The notes under the pieces are model-generated. The model saw only the letters and a list, made by a program, of their open reading frames with translations, was not told where the DNA came from and did no database searches. 64,000 nt of DNA from Sphingomonas hengshuiensis (GTDB taxonomy: Bacteria; Pseudomonadota; Alphaproteobacteria; Sphingomonadales; Sphingomonadaceae): assembly GCA_003240755.1 (NCBI GenBank), contig QFNF01000016.1, positions 1 to 64,000 on the forward strand, in the 5' to 3' direction. Position numbers and translations under genes: made by a program. Shown here piece after piece: positions 38,063-47,657 of this stretch (position 1 is its first letter; each line of letters opens with the position of its first letter).

Positions 38063-41000
38063 ATGAATTTCAACCGACTTCTCGGTGCGACGGCGCTTGC
38101 CAGCGTCGCGCTGCTGCCGCATGCTTCTTTTGCTCAGACTGGAACGATTGGAACCGCAGCGGATGCCGTCGGGGGGACCGATCAGTGTTTGCCGGACGAT
38201 CCGCGCGCCATCTGTCAGCAGGAACCTGCCGAAACCGTCACGGTTACCGGATCGCGCATCCGTACGCCGAACCTTACCGCCGACGTGCCGATCACTTCTA
38301 TCGCCGGCGACGTGATCTTCCAGAACAGCGACCAGAATGTCGGTGAGCTGCTGAACGATCTGCCGCAGCTGCGCAGCACCTTTTCGCAGCAGAATCCAGG
38401 TCTGGGCATCGGCATCGCCGGCCTGAACCTGCTCGATCTGCGCGGGCTGGGTACGGCGCGCACGCTGGTCCTGGTCAACGGTCGCCGTCACGTCGCTGCC
38501 GATATCCTATCCAACGCGTCTGTGGTGGACGTCAGTTCGATCCCGAACGACTTGGTCGAACGGATCGATATCGTCACCGGCGGCAGCTCGGCCGTGTACG
38601 GTTCGGACGCCATCGCGGGTGTCGTTAACTTCGTCCTGCGTCGCTCCTATGAAGGTTCGCAGATCCGCGGTTCGGCCAGCATCGCCGGTGCCGGCTTTGG
38701 CGGGTCGCAATATATCTCGGCCATGACTGGCCGCAATTTCGCCGACGGCAAGGGCAACATCACGCTGCACGGCGAATATTCGCGCCAGGAGCGCGTGTTC
38801 GCGTCGGACGTGCCGGCGTTCCGCCAGCAGGACGGCCTGTTCACGGTCGACGCCGACACCGGCGGCCTGCCCAACGGTAGCGACGGATTCCCCGACGCGA
38901 TTTTCCTGCGCGACGTGCGCAGCGGCACGATCAATCCGTACGGCCTGATCCCGATCAACCAGCGCAATGCGGCGGGCGGCGCCTGCGGCAACGCGACGGC
39001 GGCAAACAACGGCGCACCGAACAATTCGGGTCTGGCGTTCAGCTGCAACTATCTCTTTACGCCCGAAGGGCGTCTGGTCCAACAGACCGGCACGCCGTTC
39101 GGCACGGGCATCAACGCCAGCCGTATCGGGGGCAACGGCCAGACCGGCCGCGAAGGCCGCACGCTGTCGGTTCTGCCCGAACTGCAGCGCTACAACTTCA
39201 ACCTGCTGTCGCATTTCGAGTTCAGCCCGGCATTCGAGGTATTCTTCGAAGGCAAGTTCAACCGCAACGAAGCCATCGGCAACAATGCCGGGCCGTCGTT
39301 CATTCAGACGGGTTCGGGCAACCAGGGCAATATTGGCGATTTCCGCGAACGTCCGCGCCTCGACAACCCGTTCCTGAATGCGACGGACCGCACGACACTC
39401 TCGAACCTCATCCTCAACTCGGGTTGCAACCCGAGCCTGACGGTGCAGTGCCCTGCCGCCGGCAACCTTACCGCCGCCGACCGGGCGGCAATCGCAGCAG
39501 GCACCTATCGTTTCATCCTGGCCAAGAACCTGCTGGACGTCGGCCTGCGTGACGAGAAGTTCCGTCGCGACACCTATCGGGCCGTCCTAGGCGTGCGCGG
39601 TACGTTCAACGACGACTGGTCCTACGAAATTTCGGGTAACTATGGCCGGTTCGACCAGTCGTCGATCACTGAAGGGTATATCGACCGCCAGCGTTTCTCG
39701 CTGGCGATGGATGCCGGTCGCAACCCGGTAACCGGCGCCATCCAGTGCCGCTCGCAATTCGACGCGTCGGCTGCCGTGCCGGACGCACGGACGGATGGCG
39801 TCTCGGTTGCAAACCGCGCTGCCAACGCCGCACGCCTTGCTGCTGACATTGCCGCCTGCCGTCCGTACAACCCGTTCGGGGCCGGCACGGGCAACGCCGA
39901 TGCCATCGCCTATTTCAGCAGCGCCTTCTCGACCAAGTCCAGCCTGGAACAGATCGTCGGCCAGGCATTCATGTCGGGCGACCTGAGCCAGTTGTTCGAA
40001 CTGCCGGGCGGCCCGATCGGCTTCGCCATCGGCGGTGAATATCGTCGTGAAAAGGCCTTCTATCAGCAGGACCCGTTCACGACGCAGGGCTTCAACAACG
40101 CCGTTTCCATTCCCGTCTTCGATCCGCCGTCGTTCGAAGTAAAGGAAGCCTATGGCGAACTTCGCGTCCCGCTGCTGAAGGAAGTTCCGTTCTTCCACGA
40201 ACTGTCGCTGACCGGCGCCGGTCGCGTGTCGGACTACAAGGGCGGCACGGGCACCGTATACGCCTATAACGGCGGCGTTCAGTGGTCGCCGATCAGCGAC
40301 ATCCGCCTGCGCGGCAACTATGCGCGCGCGGTTCGCGCACCGAACGTGTCGGAAACCGGCTTCCCGCTGGTCCCGAACTTCAGCTCGATCACCGATCCCT
40401 GCAACATCACCGCGATCAATGGCGGGTCCACGACGCGTCGCGCCAATTGCACTACCGCCGTCGGCGCGGGCAATCTGGCCAATCTGGGATCGGTTACCTA
40501 CTCGTTGCCGATTGTCAGCGGTTCGAACCCGAACCTGGCGGCGGAAACCTCCGACTCGTACACGCTGGGCGCCGTGTTCCAGCCACGCTTCGCGCCGGGC
40601 CTGTCGCTGACGGTCGATTATTACGACATCACGGTGAACGGCATCATCACCAGCGTCAGCGCACAGCAGATCCTCAACAACTGCTACGACTTCCCGACTC
40701 TGGACAACGTGTTCTGCAGTGCCTTCACGCGATTCGCTGGTCCGGGCACGGGCCCGAACGGTGAACAGCCGGGTGCGATCCTGGGCAACTCGCTGATCGT
40801 AGCACCGCTGAACTTTGCCAAGCGCCAGGCGCGCGGCATCGACACCCAGCTGATCTATCGTGCGCGGTTGAGCCAGGACGTTCGCCTGACGACCAACCTG
40901 CTCTACGTGCATGTACTGAAGCGCAGCAATTTCGAAGACGTGACCAACCCGAGCTTCGAAAACCGGATCATGAGCGAACTGGGCGATCCGCAGGACGAGG

Positions 41001-41371
41001 TTCGGCTGGACCTCGACCTGGGCATCAAGAACTTCAACTTCGGCTATCGCTTCCGCTTCATCGGTGAACAGTTCACCGGGGCCTACGAAAGCTTCCGGAG
41101 CGGGGTGAACGGCCTGCCCGCATCGAACATCGACGCCACCTCACCGCAGGAATATCCGGTCATCACCTATTCGGACCTCCGGTTCGAATGGAATGTGGGC
41201 GGTGTGCAGGGAAGCGGCGACACTCGCTCGGACGGTCTGCAGTTCTTCCTAGGCGTCGACAACGTGTTCAACCAGGCCCCCCCGCTCGGTTCGACCGCGA
41301 CGGGTGCCGGCTCGGCGATCTACGATTATCGTGGACGCAGCTTCTACTCAGGTTTCCGGGCGCGCTTCTAA
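38063..41371 (+). CDS. TonB-dependent outer-membrane receptor
   Basis: A 1102-residue outer-membrane transporter. Signal peptide residues 1-24 (cleavage after PHASFA). The ETVTVTGSRI segment marks the TonB box region, then the plug domain (VGELLNDLPQLRSTF, LDLRGLGTARTLVLVNGRR, IDIVTGGSSAVYGSDAIAG). The 22-strand barrel follows, ending with the terminal aromatic residue FRARF. Very large extracellular loops suit bulky substrates such as siderophores, glycans or peptides. No TonB, ABC importer or sigma/anti-sigma pair is adjacent, so the ligand cannot be inferred. An efficient terminator follows. Confidence 0.95.
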   Translation: MNFNRLLGATALASVALLPHASFAQTGTIGTAADAVGGTDQCLPDDPRAICQQEPAETVTVTGSRIRTPNLTADVPITSIAGDVIFQNSDQNVGELLNDLPQLRSTFSQQNPGLGIGIAGLNLLDLRGLGTARTLVLVNGRRHVAADILSNASVVDVSSIPNDLVERIDIVTGGSSAVYGSDAIAGVVNFVLRRSYEGSQIRGSASIAGAGFGGSQYISAMTGRNFADGKGNITLHGEYSRQERVFASDVPAFRQQDGLFTVDADTGGLPNGSDGFPDAIFLRDVRSGTINPYGLIPINQRNAAGGACGNATAANNGAPNNSGLAFSCNYLFTPEGRLVQQTGTPFGTGINASRIGGNGQTGREGRTLSVLPELQRYNFNLLSHFEFSPAFEVFFEGKFNRNEAIGNNAGPSFIQTGSGNQGNIGDFRERPRLDNPFLNATDRTTLSNLILNSGCNPSLTVQCPAAGNLTAADRAAIAAGTYRFILAKNLLDVGLRDEKFRRDTYRAVLGVRGTFNDDWSYEISGNYGRFDQSSITEGYIDRQRFSLAMDAGRNPVTGAIQCRSQFDASAAVPDARTDGVSVANRAANAARLAADIAACRPYNPFGAGTGNADAIAYFSSAFSTKSSLEQIVGQAFMSGDLSQLFELPGGPIGFAIGGEYRREKAFYQQDPFTTQGFNNAVSIPVFDPPSFEVKEAYGELRVPLLKEVPFFHELSLTGAGRVSDYKGGTGTVYAYNGGVQWSPISDIRLRGNYARAVRAPNVSETGFPLVPNFSSITDPCNITAINGGSTTRRANCTTAVGAGNLANLGSVTYSLPIVSGSNPNLAAETSDSYTLGAVFQPRFAPGLSLTVDYYDITVNGIITSVSAQQILNNCYDFPTLDNVFCSAFTRFAGPGTGPNGEQPGAILGNSLIVAPLNFAKRQARGIDTQLIYRARLSQDVRLTTNLLYVHVLKRSNFEDVTNPSFENRIMSELGDPQDEVRLDLDLGIKNFNFGYRFRFIGEQFTGAYESFRSGVNGLPASNIDATSPQEYPVITYSDLRFEWNVGGVQGSGDTRSDGLQFFLGVDNVFNQAPPLGSTATGAGSAIYDYRGRSFYSGFRARF

Positions 41372-41399
41372 TTTAGCATCGCATCACGAAAACACGGTT

Positions 41400-41428
41400 G
41401 GGCGGGGGAGCAATCCCCCGCCCCTTTT
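41400..41428 (+). terminator. Rho-independent terminator of the TonB-dependent receptor gene
   Basis: GGGCGGGGG (41400-41408), loop AGCAAT, CCCCCGCCC (41415-41423), then C and TTTTGTTT. Nine perfect G-C-rich pairs plus a T-tract, 28 bases after the stop. Confidence 0.93.
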
Positions 41429-41502
41429 GTTTATGCCGGCACGCGGCTGGACCTGGCAGGCAAACTGCGCGACATCGTGCCGCACGCTCTCGAAGAATTG
41501 TC

Positions 41503-42765
41503 ATGACCGATCCCAACGCTCCACCCCAACCGTTCGCCGAACTTGGCACCATTGCCAGAACCGCTGCACGAACCCTCGCGACCATGCCCACCGTCGCCAA
41601 GGCCGTTGCTCTGCGCGCAGCCGCCGCCGCGATCCGGGCCGATGGCGAGGCGATCCTCGCCGCCAATGCGCGGGACATCGCCGCGGCCGAGGCGAACGGC
41701 CTGTCTGGCGCGATGCTCGACCGGTTGCGGCTCGATCCGTCCCGGCTGGAAGCGATGGCGGCAGGGGTCGAGGCGGTTGCCGCTTTGCCCGATCCGGTCG
41801 GCGAGGTCATCGACCGGCGCGAGCGGCCCAACGGGCTGGTGCTGACCCGCGTACGCGTGCCGATCGGGGTGATCGGCATCATCTATGAAAGCCGGCCCAA
41901 CGTCACCGCCGATGCGGGCGCGCTGGCCGTGATGGCGGGGAATGCGGCGATCCTGCGTGGGGGGAGCGAGGCGATCCACAGCAACCGCGCGATCCATGCC
42001 GCGATGGCGCGGGGACTGGCGAGCGCCGGCCTGCCCGAGGGCGTGGTGCGACTGATCCAGACGACCGATCGCGCGGCGGTGGGGGAAATGCTGGCGGCGG
42101 AAGGGCTGATCGACCTGATCGTGCCGCGCGGGGGCAAGAGCCTCGTCGCGCGGGTGCAGGCGGAGGCGCGGGTGCCGGTGCTGGCGCATCTCGACGGGCT
42201 GAACCACAGCTATGTCGATCGCGCGGCCGACCCGGCAATGGCGCAGGCGGTGGTGGTGAACGCAAAGCTGCGCCGTACCGGCGTCTGTGGCGCGACCGAG
42301 ACGCTGCTGATCGATCGTGCCTACGCCGATCCGCTGCCGATCCTGACCGGGCTGATCGCGGCCGGCTGCGAGTTGCGCGGGGATGCCGAGGTGCAGGCGC
42401 TGCACCCCGACATTCTTGAAGCGAATGACGACGACTGGGACACCGAATATCTCGACGCGATCCTGTCGGTGAAGCTGGTCGACGGCGTCGACGATGCGAT
42501 CGCGCACATCGCGGCGCACGGATCGCACCACACCGACGCGATCATCACATCGGACGCAGCGACCGCCGAACATTTCCTGGCGCGGGTCGATTCGGCGATC
42601 GTGATGTGGAACGCCTCCACCCAGTTCGCCGATGGTGGCGAGTTCGGGTTGGGCGCCGAGATCGGCATCGCCACCGGGCGGCTGCATGCGCGCGGCCCGG
42701 TGGCGCTGGAGGGGCTGACGACCTACAAGTGGATCGTGCGGGGAACGGGGCAGACCCGGCCTTGA
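41503..42765 (+). CDS. proA: Gamma-glutamyl phosphate reductase
   Basis: A 420-residue aldehyde-dehydrogenase-superfamily enzyme reducing gamma-glutamyl phosphate to glutamate semialdehyde in proline synthesis. [20 protein letters not shown] and [11 protein letters not shown] are ProA signatures; the catalytic cysteine lies in [13 protein letters not shown] near residue 261; [20 protein letters not shown] closes the active site. ATG 41503; GAAG upstream is a weak ribosome site. proB is not in the window. Confidence 0.96.
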   Translation: MTDPNAPPQPFAELGTIARTAARTLATMPTVAKAVALRAAAAAIRADGEAILAANARDIAAAEANGLSGAMLDRLRLDPSRLEAMAAGVEAVAALPDPVGEVIDRRERPNGLVLTRVRVPIGVIGIIYESRPNVTADAGALAVMAGNAAILRGGSEAIHSNRAIHAAMARGLASAGLPEGVVRLIQTTDRAAVGEMLAAEGLIDLIVPRGGKSLVARVQAEARVPVLAHLDGLNHSYVDRAADPAMAQAVVVNAKLRRTGVCGATETLLIDRAYADPLPILTGLIAAGCELRGDAEVQALHPDILEANDDDWDTEYLDAILSVKLVDGVDDAIAHIAAHGSHHTDAIITSDAATAEHFLARVDSAIVMWNASTQFADGGEFGLGAEIGIATGRLHARGPVALEGLTTYKWIVRGTGQTRP

Positions 42766-42797
42766 TACCGCCGGGGGCGCGGCAGGGGCGTTCGAGC

Positions 42798-43040
42798 ATG
42801 AAGATGCGGCCGATCGCCAATGCCATAGATGCCGCGCGTGCCACGGCGGCCGCGATGCTGACGGCCGTTCGGGCGCGACCCGCGCTGCCGGACAGCTTTC
42901 CCGGCGCGGTATGCCGGATCGGCGGAGAAAGCCGCCCGTTCCGCATACTCGCCAGACCAGCGCTTTCCACCTGCCGCGCACGGCCCGACCGCATGCACTT
43001 TCGACGCGTCCGCCATGGCGGCAAGGATTGCGGCATATGA
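42798..43040 (+). CDS. Possible 80-residue ORF before nadD
   Basis: An arginine/alanine-rich reading frame starting MKMRPIANAIDAAR whose stop overlaps the nadD start (ATGA), with GGGG about ten bases before its ATG. The coupling is suggestive, but the composition looks like random GC-rich translation and no family is recognised. Without it, 42766-43036 is an empty gap. Confidence 0.25.
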   Translation: MKMRPIANAIDAARATAAAMLTAVRARPALPDSFPGAVCRIGGESRPFRILARPALSTCRARPDRMHFRRVRHGGKDCGI

Positions 43041-43660
43041 GCCGGATCGGGCTGCTGGGCGGTTCATTCAACCCGGCGCATCGCGGCCATCGCCGGGTGT
43101 CGCTGGCGGCGAAGCGCGCGCTCGCGCTCGACGAAGTGTGGTGGCTGGTGTCGCCGGGCAATCCCCTGAAGCCCGCCGCGGGCATGGCGCCGCTGCCCGC
43201 ACGGCTGGCATCGGCACGCAGAGTTGCGCGGCATGCGTCGATCCGGCCGACCGCGATCGAGCGTAGGCTCGGCACGCGCTACACCGTCGATACGTTGCGA
43301 AAACTGGTACGGCTGTACCCGCAGCATCGCTTCATCTGGCTGATGGGGGCCGACAATCTGGCGGACTTCCACCGGTGGCGCGACTGGCGCGGGATCGCGC
43401 GGACGGTGGCGATTGCGGTCATCGCGCGTCCGGGCTATGATGGCCGTGCCCTCGCTAGTCCTGCGATGGGCTGGTTGCGGCGCCATGCGCGGCCCGCAGG
43501 CCAGGCGAAACGATGGACGATGTGGAGTTTGCCGGCGCTGGTCCGTTTGCGCTTCCGTCCCGATCCGACGTCGGCGACCGCGATCCGCGCCGCCGATCCC
43601 GCCTGGCACCTTCGGGCAATCCCGCCCGACCGGTCCGGCGCACAGGCCCCTGAAAGCTGA
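43037..43660 (+). CDS. nadD: Nicotinate-nucleotide adenylyltransferase
   Basis: A 207-residue enzyme joining ATP and nicotinate mononucleotide in NAD synthesis. GLLGGSFNPAHRGHRRVS contains the nucleotidyltransferase GxFxPxHxGH motif, WLVSPGNPLKP follows, and FIWLMGADNLADFHRWRDW is the NadD central signature. The C-terminal ISATAIR-like motif appears as TSATAIRA. First firm gene of the nadD-rsfS-rlmH-envC-ctpA-dsbB-coq7 run; its stop shares a base with rsfS. Confidence 0.95.
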   Translation: MSRIGLLGGSFNPAHRGHRRVSLAAKRALALDEVWWLVSPGNPLKPAAGMAPLPARLASARRVARHASIRPTAIERRLGTRYTVDTLRKLVRLYPQHRFIWLMGADNLADFHRWRDWRGIARTVAIAVIARPGYDGRALASPAMGWLRRHARPAGQAKRWTMWSLPALVRLRFRPDPTSATAIRAADPAWHLRAIPPDRSGAQAPES

Positions 43661-44049
43661 TGACCTTGCCCACCCCTACCGACCCGACCGACGCCATGAC
43701 CGAGACCGAAGCGCTGCACCGCATGGTGCTGGCCAGCCTCGACGACGACCAGGCGGTGGAGACGGTGTCGATCCCGCTCGCCGGCAAATCGAGCATCGCC
43801 GATTACATGGTGATCGCCAGCGGCCGGTCGAGCCGCCAGGTCGCGTCGATGGCACAGAAGCTGGCCGAGCGGGTCAAGGCCGAATTCGGCCGTCCGTCGC
43901 GGATCGAGGGGCTCCCGACCGCCGACTGGGTGCTGATCGACACCGGCGACGTGATCGTCCACCTGTTCCGCCCGGAAGTCCGCACCTTCTACAACCTCGA
44001 GCGGATGTGGGCGTTCGGTGACACGCTGAACCCGACCGCGCACGCGTAA
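43660..44049 (+). CDS. rsfS: Ribosomal silencing factor RsfS
   Basis: A 129-residue protein of the Iojap/RsfS family, which binds ribosomal protein uL14 and blocks subunit joining in starvation. DYMVIASGRSSRQVASMAQK, WVLIDTGDVIVHLF and FYNLERMW are the family motifs. ATG 43660 overlaps the nadD stop; ATG 43696 (MTETEAL) would give a length nearer the usual 115-120 residues. Confidence 0.95.
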   Translation: MTLPTPTDPTDAMTETEALHRMVLASLDDDQAVETVSIPLAGKSSIADYMVIASGRSSRQVASMAQKLAERVKAEFGRPSRIEGLPTADWVLIDTGDVIVHLFRPEVRTFYNLERMWAFGDTLNPTAHA

Positions 44050-44062
44050 AGCCCGGTCGCCC

Positions 44063-44485
44063 GTGCTGCTGCATATCGTCGCACGCGGGCGGATCGGGCG
44101 TAGTCCCGAAGGCGAATTGATCGACCGCTATCTGAAGCGCGTCGGCTGGCCGACGAAGATCACCGAATTGCCCGACACCGGCGGCAAGATGCCTGCGGTC
44201 GAACCGGGGACGCGCATCGTCATGCTCGACGAAAAGGGTCGCGACCTGCCGTCAAGGGCCTTTGCGACGCAACTCGGCCGGTGGCGCGACGACGGGGTGC
44301 GCGAGACGCGGTTCCTGCTCGGCGCCGCCGACGGCTTCGACGATGCGGCGCGGGATACAGCCGACCTGCTGCTCGCGTTCGGGCGGGCGACATGGCCACA
44401 TCTGATGGCGCGGGCGATGCTGGCCGAACAATTGTGGCGCGCGACGAGCATCCTCGCCGGCCACCCCTATCACCGCGAGGGATGA
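44063..44485 (+). CDS. rlmH: 23S rRNA pseudouridine-1915 N3-methyltransferase RlmH
   Basis: A 140-residue SPOUT-class methyltransferase that modifies helix 69 of 23S rRNA on assembled ribosomes. Segments ending RIVMLDEKGRDLPSRAFA, RFLLGAADGFD (SAM-binding knot) and HLMARAMLAEQLWRATSIL, with HPYHREG at the C-terminus, are diagnostic. GTG start at 44063. The stop overlaps the envC start (ATGA). Confidence 0.96.
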   Translation: MLLHIVARGRIGRSPEGELIDRYLKRVGWPTKITELPDTGGKMPAVEPGTRIVMLDEKGRDLPSRAFATQLGRWRDDGVRETRFLLGAADGFDDAARDTADLLLAFGRATWPHLMARAMLAEQLWRATSILAGHPYHREG

Positions 44486-45636
44486 GACGCGCACTCGCCC
44501 TGATCGCCGGCATCGCCGCGCTGGGGGGGGCTGCGGCGTGGGGTCAGGACGATCCGGTCGCGGCGGGACGCGAGCGACTGGGTGCCGCACGTCGCGCAGC
44601 GGCCGATGCCGCGGCCCGATCGGCCCGGCTGGAACAGGCGGCGCGTGCCGCGCGGGCGGGGGCGGAACGAACCCGCGCGGCGCAGGCGGCGCTGACGGCG
44701 CGTATCGCCGCGGCGGAGGCCGGGCGACAGGCGGCACAGGCGCGGGTCGCGCTGGTCGGCGAACTGCTCAACCGCCGTCGGGCCGTCCTCGCCGCGCGGC
44801 AGGCGCCCGCCGCGCGGCTGGTCGGGGCACTCCAGTCGCTCGCTACCCGCCCGCCATGGCTGGCGGTGGCACAGCCGGGATCGACCGACGATCTGGTTCA
44901 TGTCCGCGCGGTGCTGGGTACGGTCGTCCCGGTGATGCAGCGGCGCACGGCGGCAGTGCGCGCCGATGTCGCCGATGCCGCGCGGCTGCGCGCGCAGGCG
45001 GGGGTGGCATTGTCGGCGCTGGCCGCCAGCAATGCGCGGCTGGAAAGTGAGCGGCTGGCGCTGGTACGGGCCGAAGCGGCGCAGCGGCTGCGGTCGCACG
45101 CATTGGCGCGCGGGGCGATGGTCGAATCGGACCGGGCGATCGCACTGGGCGAACGGGCGCGGGACATTGTCGACCAACTGGACGAACTGGGCGCGGCGAG
45201 CGACACCCGCGCCGCCCTGGCCGCGTTGCCGGGGCCGTTGCCGCGTCCGGACAGCCGGACCGCGTCCCTGCCCCCGCCCGCCTATCGCCTGCCGATCCGT
45301 GGTACGGTCGCCACCGGGTTCGGCGAGATCAGCGACAGCGGCGTACGGGCGCGCGGATTGACGCTGACCGTCGCGGCCGGCGCCATGGTCGTGGCGCCGG
45401 CACCGGGGCGAATCGCGTTCAGCAAACGGTTCCGCGGCTATCGCCGGATCGTGATCCTCGACCATGGCGCCGGCTGGACGACGACCGTTACCGGGCTGGG
45501 CGAAAGCGTGGGGCCGGTCGGGGGCCGGGTGGCAGCGGGTACGCCGATCGGCCGGGTGCCGGCCGGGGACGCGGCACAAGTCACCATCGAGCTGCGGCGA
45601 CGCGGAGTACCGGTCGATCTGGCGGCGATGCTGTAG
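44482..45636 (+). CDS. envC: Murein hydrolase activator EnvC-like protein
   Basis: A 384-residue exported protein: signal peptide (about residues 1-21), long alanine-rich coiled coil (about 25-245), and a C-terminal LytM/peptidase M23-like domain. The LytM zinc ligands are degenerate: the first histidine position reads RARGLTLTV, and VTIELRRRG replaces the usual HxH, while ILDHGAG keeps one histidine. EnvC-type proteins are inactive and instead switch on amidases at the septum, partnering FtsEX. ftsEX is encoded at the right end of this window. Confidence 0.88.
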   Translation: MRRALALIAGIAALGGAAAWGQDDPVAAGRERLGAARRAAADAAARSARLEQAARAARAGAERTRAAQAALTARIAAAEAGRQAAQARVALVGELLNRRRAVLAARQAPAARLVGALQSLATRPPWLAVAQPGSTDDLVHVRAVLGTVVPVMQRRTAAVRADVADAARLRAQAGVALSALAASNARLESERLALVRAEAAQRLRSHALARGAMVESDRAIALGERARDIVDQLDELGAASDTRAALAALPGPLPRPDSRTASLPPPAYRLPIRGTVATGFGEISDSGVRARGLTLTVAAGAMVVAPAPGRIAFSKRFRGYRRIVILDHGAGWTTTVTGLGESVGPVGGRVAAGTPIGRVPAGDAAQVTIELRRRGVPVDLAAML

Positions 45637-45817
45637 AAGTGCCGCGAACCGCCGTGAGGGCGGCGCACCGAGCCACGCGAAAGGACCGGCATGGCGATGG
45701 CAGGGCGAACCCCCTCGCGCAACCGCGCTCCAGCCACATCCCGTTCAGCCAGACAGTTCTTTGATCGCGCCACGATTTCCCGCTAGTGTGGCAGGCGTAC
45801 CGCAGTCGAAAGCCTTT

Positions 45818-47173
45818 ATGCGTATGTCCCGTTCGTTCTTCCAAGCCACCGCCATCGTCGGCGCGCTGGCGCTGGTTCCCGTCGCAACCGGTGCGATGGC
45901 GCAGGCCGATGCCGGCAGTTTCCGCGAACTCGACAATTTCATGGACGTCTATAACCGGGTGAAGGCGAGCTACGTCGACAAGGTCGATGACAAGACGCTG
46001 ATGGAAGGGGCGATGCGCGGCATGCTGGCTGCGCTCGACCCGCATTCGAGCTATCTCGATGCCAAGGATTTCGAGAATCTGCGCATTGCCACGACCGGCA
46101 ATTATTCGGGCCTCGGCCTGTCGGTCACACTGGAGGACGGCGCGGTCAAGGTCATCACCCCGACCGAGGATACGCCGGCGGCACGCGCCGGCATCAAGTC
46201 GGGCGACTATATCACCCATGTCGACGGCAAGCTGATCGTCGGCGGGACGCTGGACGATGCGGTCGCGCAGATGCGCGGGCCGACGGGATCGAAGGTATCG
46301 TTGACCATCGTCCGTCCGGGCCGCGACAAGCCGATCGAACTGACGCTGGTGCGCAGCACCATCATCCAGAAGCCGGTGAAGTGGGAGGTGAAGGATGGAA
46401 TCGGGATCATCAACATCAACACCTTCAGCGAGACGACCGGCGCCGATACCCGCGCGGCGATCGTCGGGATCGACAAGGCGCTGGGCCACAAGCCCAAGGG
46501 CTATATCCTCGACCTGCGCGACAATGGCGGGGGCCTGCTGACCCAGGCGATCGAGGTGTCCGACACGTTCCTGGCGCGCGGCGAGATCGTGTCGCAGCGC
46601 GGGCGCGACAAGGCCGATACCGAACGCTATTTCGCCGAGGAGATGGTGCCGGGCGACCTTGCGCAGGGGCTGCCGATCATCGTGCTGACCAATCCCGGCA
46701 CCGCGTCGGCGTCGGAGATCGTCGCCGGCGCGCTGCAGGACCATCACCGCGCGATCGTGATGGGCGAGCGCAGCTTCGGCAAGGGATCGGTCCAGTCGAT
46801 CTTCGACCTGTCGAAGAACACCGCCGTCCGCCTGACCACCGCGCGCTATCACACGCCGTCGGGCCGGTCGGTACAGGAAGGGGGCATCGACCCCGACCTG
46901 AAGGTGCCGCAGATCTCCGACCCCGATTACAAGGACCGCCCGGTCTATCGCGAGGCCGACCTGCGCCGCCACCTGGTCAACGAGGCCGGGGTCGACGACA
47001 AGACGCTGACCGAGGATACCAAGGACGATCCGCGCTTCGCCGAAAGTGCCGAGGCGTTGAAGAAGCGCGGCATCGACGATTTCCAGCTCTATTACGCGTT
47101 GCAGACGATGGGCCGGGTCGGTCCCGCCACGCGGCTGGCGGCAGCGCCCGCGACCCGCCCGGGCAAGCGCTGA
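45818..47173 (+). CDS. ctpA: Carboxyl-terminal processing protease CtpA (S41)
   Basis: A 451-residue periplasmic serine protease. Signal peptide to about residue 29 (GAMAQADA), then the N-terminal helical part (FMDVYNRVKASYVDKVDD), a PDZ domain (about 85-165, ISPTED-like stretch VITPTEDTPAARAGIKSG), and the S41 core. The catalytic serine lies in GTASASEIVAGAL near residues 297-299 and the lysine in FGKGSVQ near 322. It trims C-termini of periplasmic and envelope proteins and often acts with NlpI-like adaptors and hydrolases. ATG 45818, 181 bases after envC. Confidence 0.95.
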   Translation: MRMSRSFFQATAIVGALALVPVATGAMAQADAGSFRELDNFMDVYNRVKASYVDKVDDKTLMEGAMRGMLAALDPHSSYLDAKDFENLRIATTGNYSGLGLSVTLEDGAVKVITPTEDTPAARAGIKSGDYITHVDGKLIVGGTLDDAVAQMRGPTGSKVSLTIVRPGRDKPIELTLVRSTIIQKPVKWEVKDGIGIININTFSETTGADTRAAIVGIDKALGHKPKGYILDLRDNGGGLLTQAIEVSDTFLARGEIVSQRGRDKADTERYFAEEMVPGDLAQGLPIIVLTNPGTASASEIVAGALQDHHRAIVMGERSFGKGSVQSIFDLSKNTAVRLTTARYHTPSGRSVQEGGIDPDLKVPQISDPDYKDRPVYREADLRRHLVNEAGVDDKTLTEDTKDDPRFAESAEALKKRGIDDFQLYYALQTMGRVGPATRLAAAPATRPGKR

Positions 47174-47177
47174 ACCC

Positions 47178-47657
47178 ATGCGGGCCAACGACCTGCCGCT
47201 CGCGCGCTGGATCGCGCTGCTGCTGCCGCTCACGCTCGTCGCGGGGGCGCTGGCGTCGCAATATCTGGGCGGCCTGTACCCGTGCGAAATGTGCCATTGG
47301 CAACGCTGGCCGCATTATGTCGCGATCGCGCTGGCCGCGCTGTCGTTCGTCGTGCCGCGAACCTCGGGCAAGCGGGCGCTGGTCCTGCTGGCCGGCGTCG
47401 CGATCCTGCTCAGCGGGCTGATCGGCGTGTTCCATGCCGGGGTCGAATATCATTGGTGGCAGGGGGTCACGGCCTGCGCGAACACGCTGGGCGCGTCGGG
47501 CGGCGACCTGCTGGCGGCGATCGTGCGCCAGCCGGTCGTCCGCTGCGACGTGCCGCAATGGACGTTCCTCGGCATCTCGCTCGCCGGATTCAATGCGATC
47601 TTTTCGCTGGTCGGCGCGTTCATGATCCTGTGGCTGGCGACACGGAGGCGGACATGA
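47178..47657 (+). CDS. dsbB: Disulfide bond formation protein B
   Basis: A 159-residue inner-membrane protein with four helices. The first periplasmic loop has the redox pair YPCEMCHWQR, and the second loop carries cysteines in TACANTLG and VVRCDVPQWTFLG. It reoxidises DsbA using ubiquinone. Starts four bases after ctpA and overlaps the coq7 start (ATGA), a fitting pairing of quinone user and quinone-biosynthesis gene. No dsbA in the window. Confidence 0.95.
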   Translation: MRANDLPLARWIALLLPLTLVAGALASQYLGGLYPCEMCHWQRWPHYVAIALAALSFVVPRTSGKRALVLLAGVAILLSGLIGVFHAGVEYHWWQGVTACANTLGASGGDLLAAIVRQPVVRCDVPQWTFLGISLAGFNAIFSLVGAFMILWLATRRRT

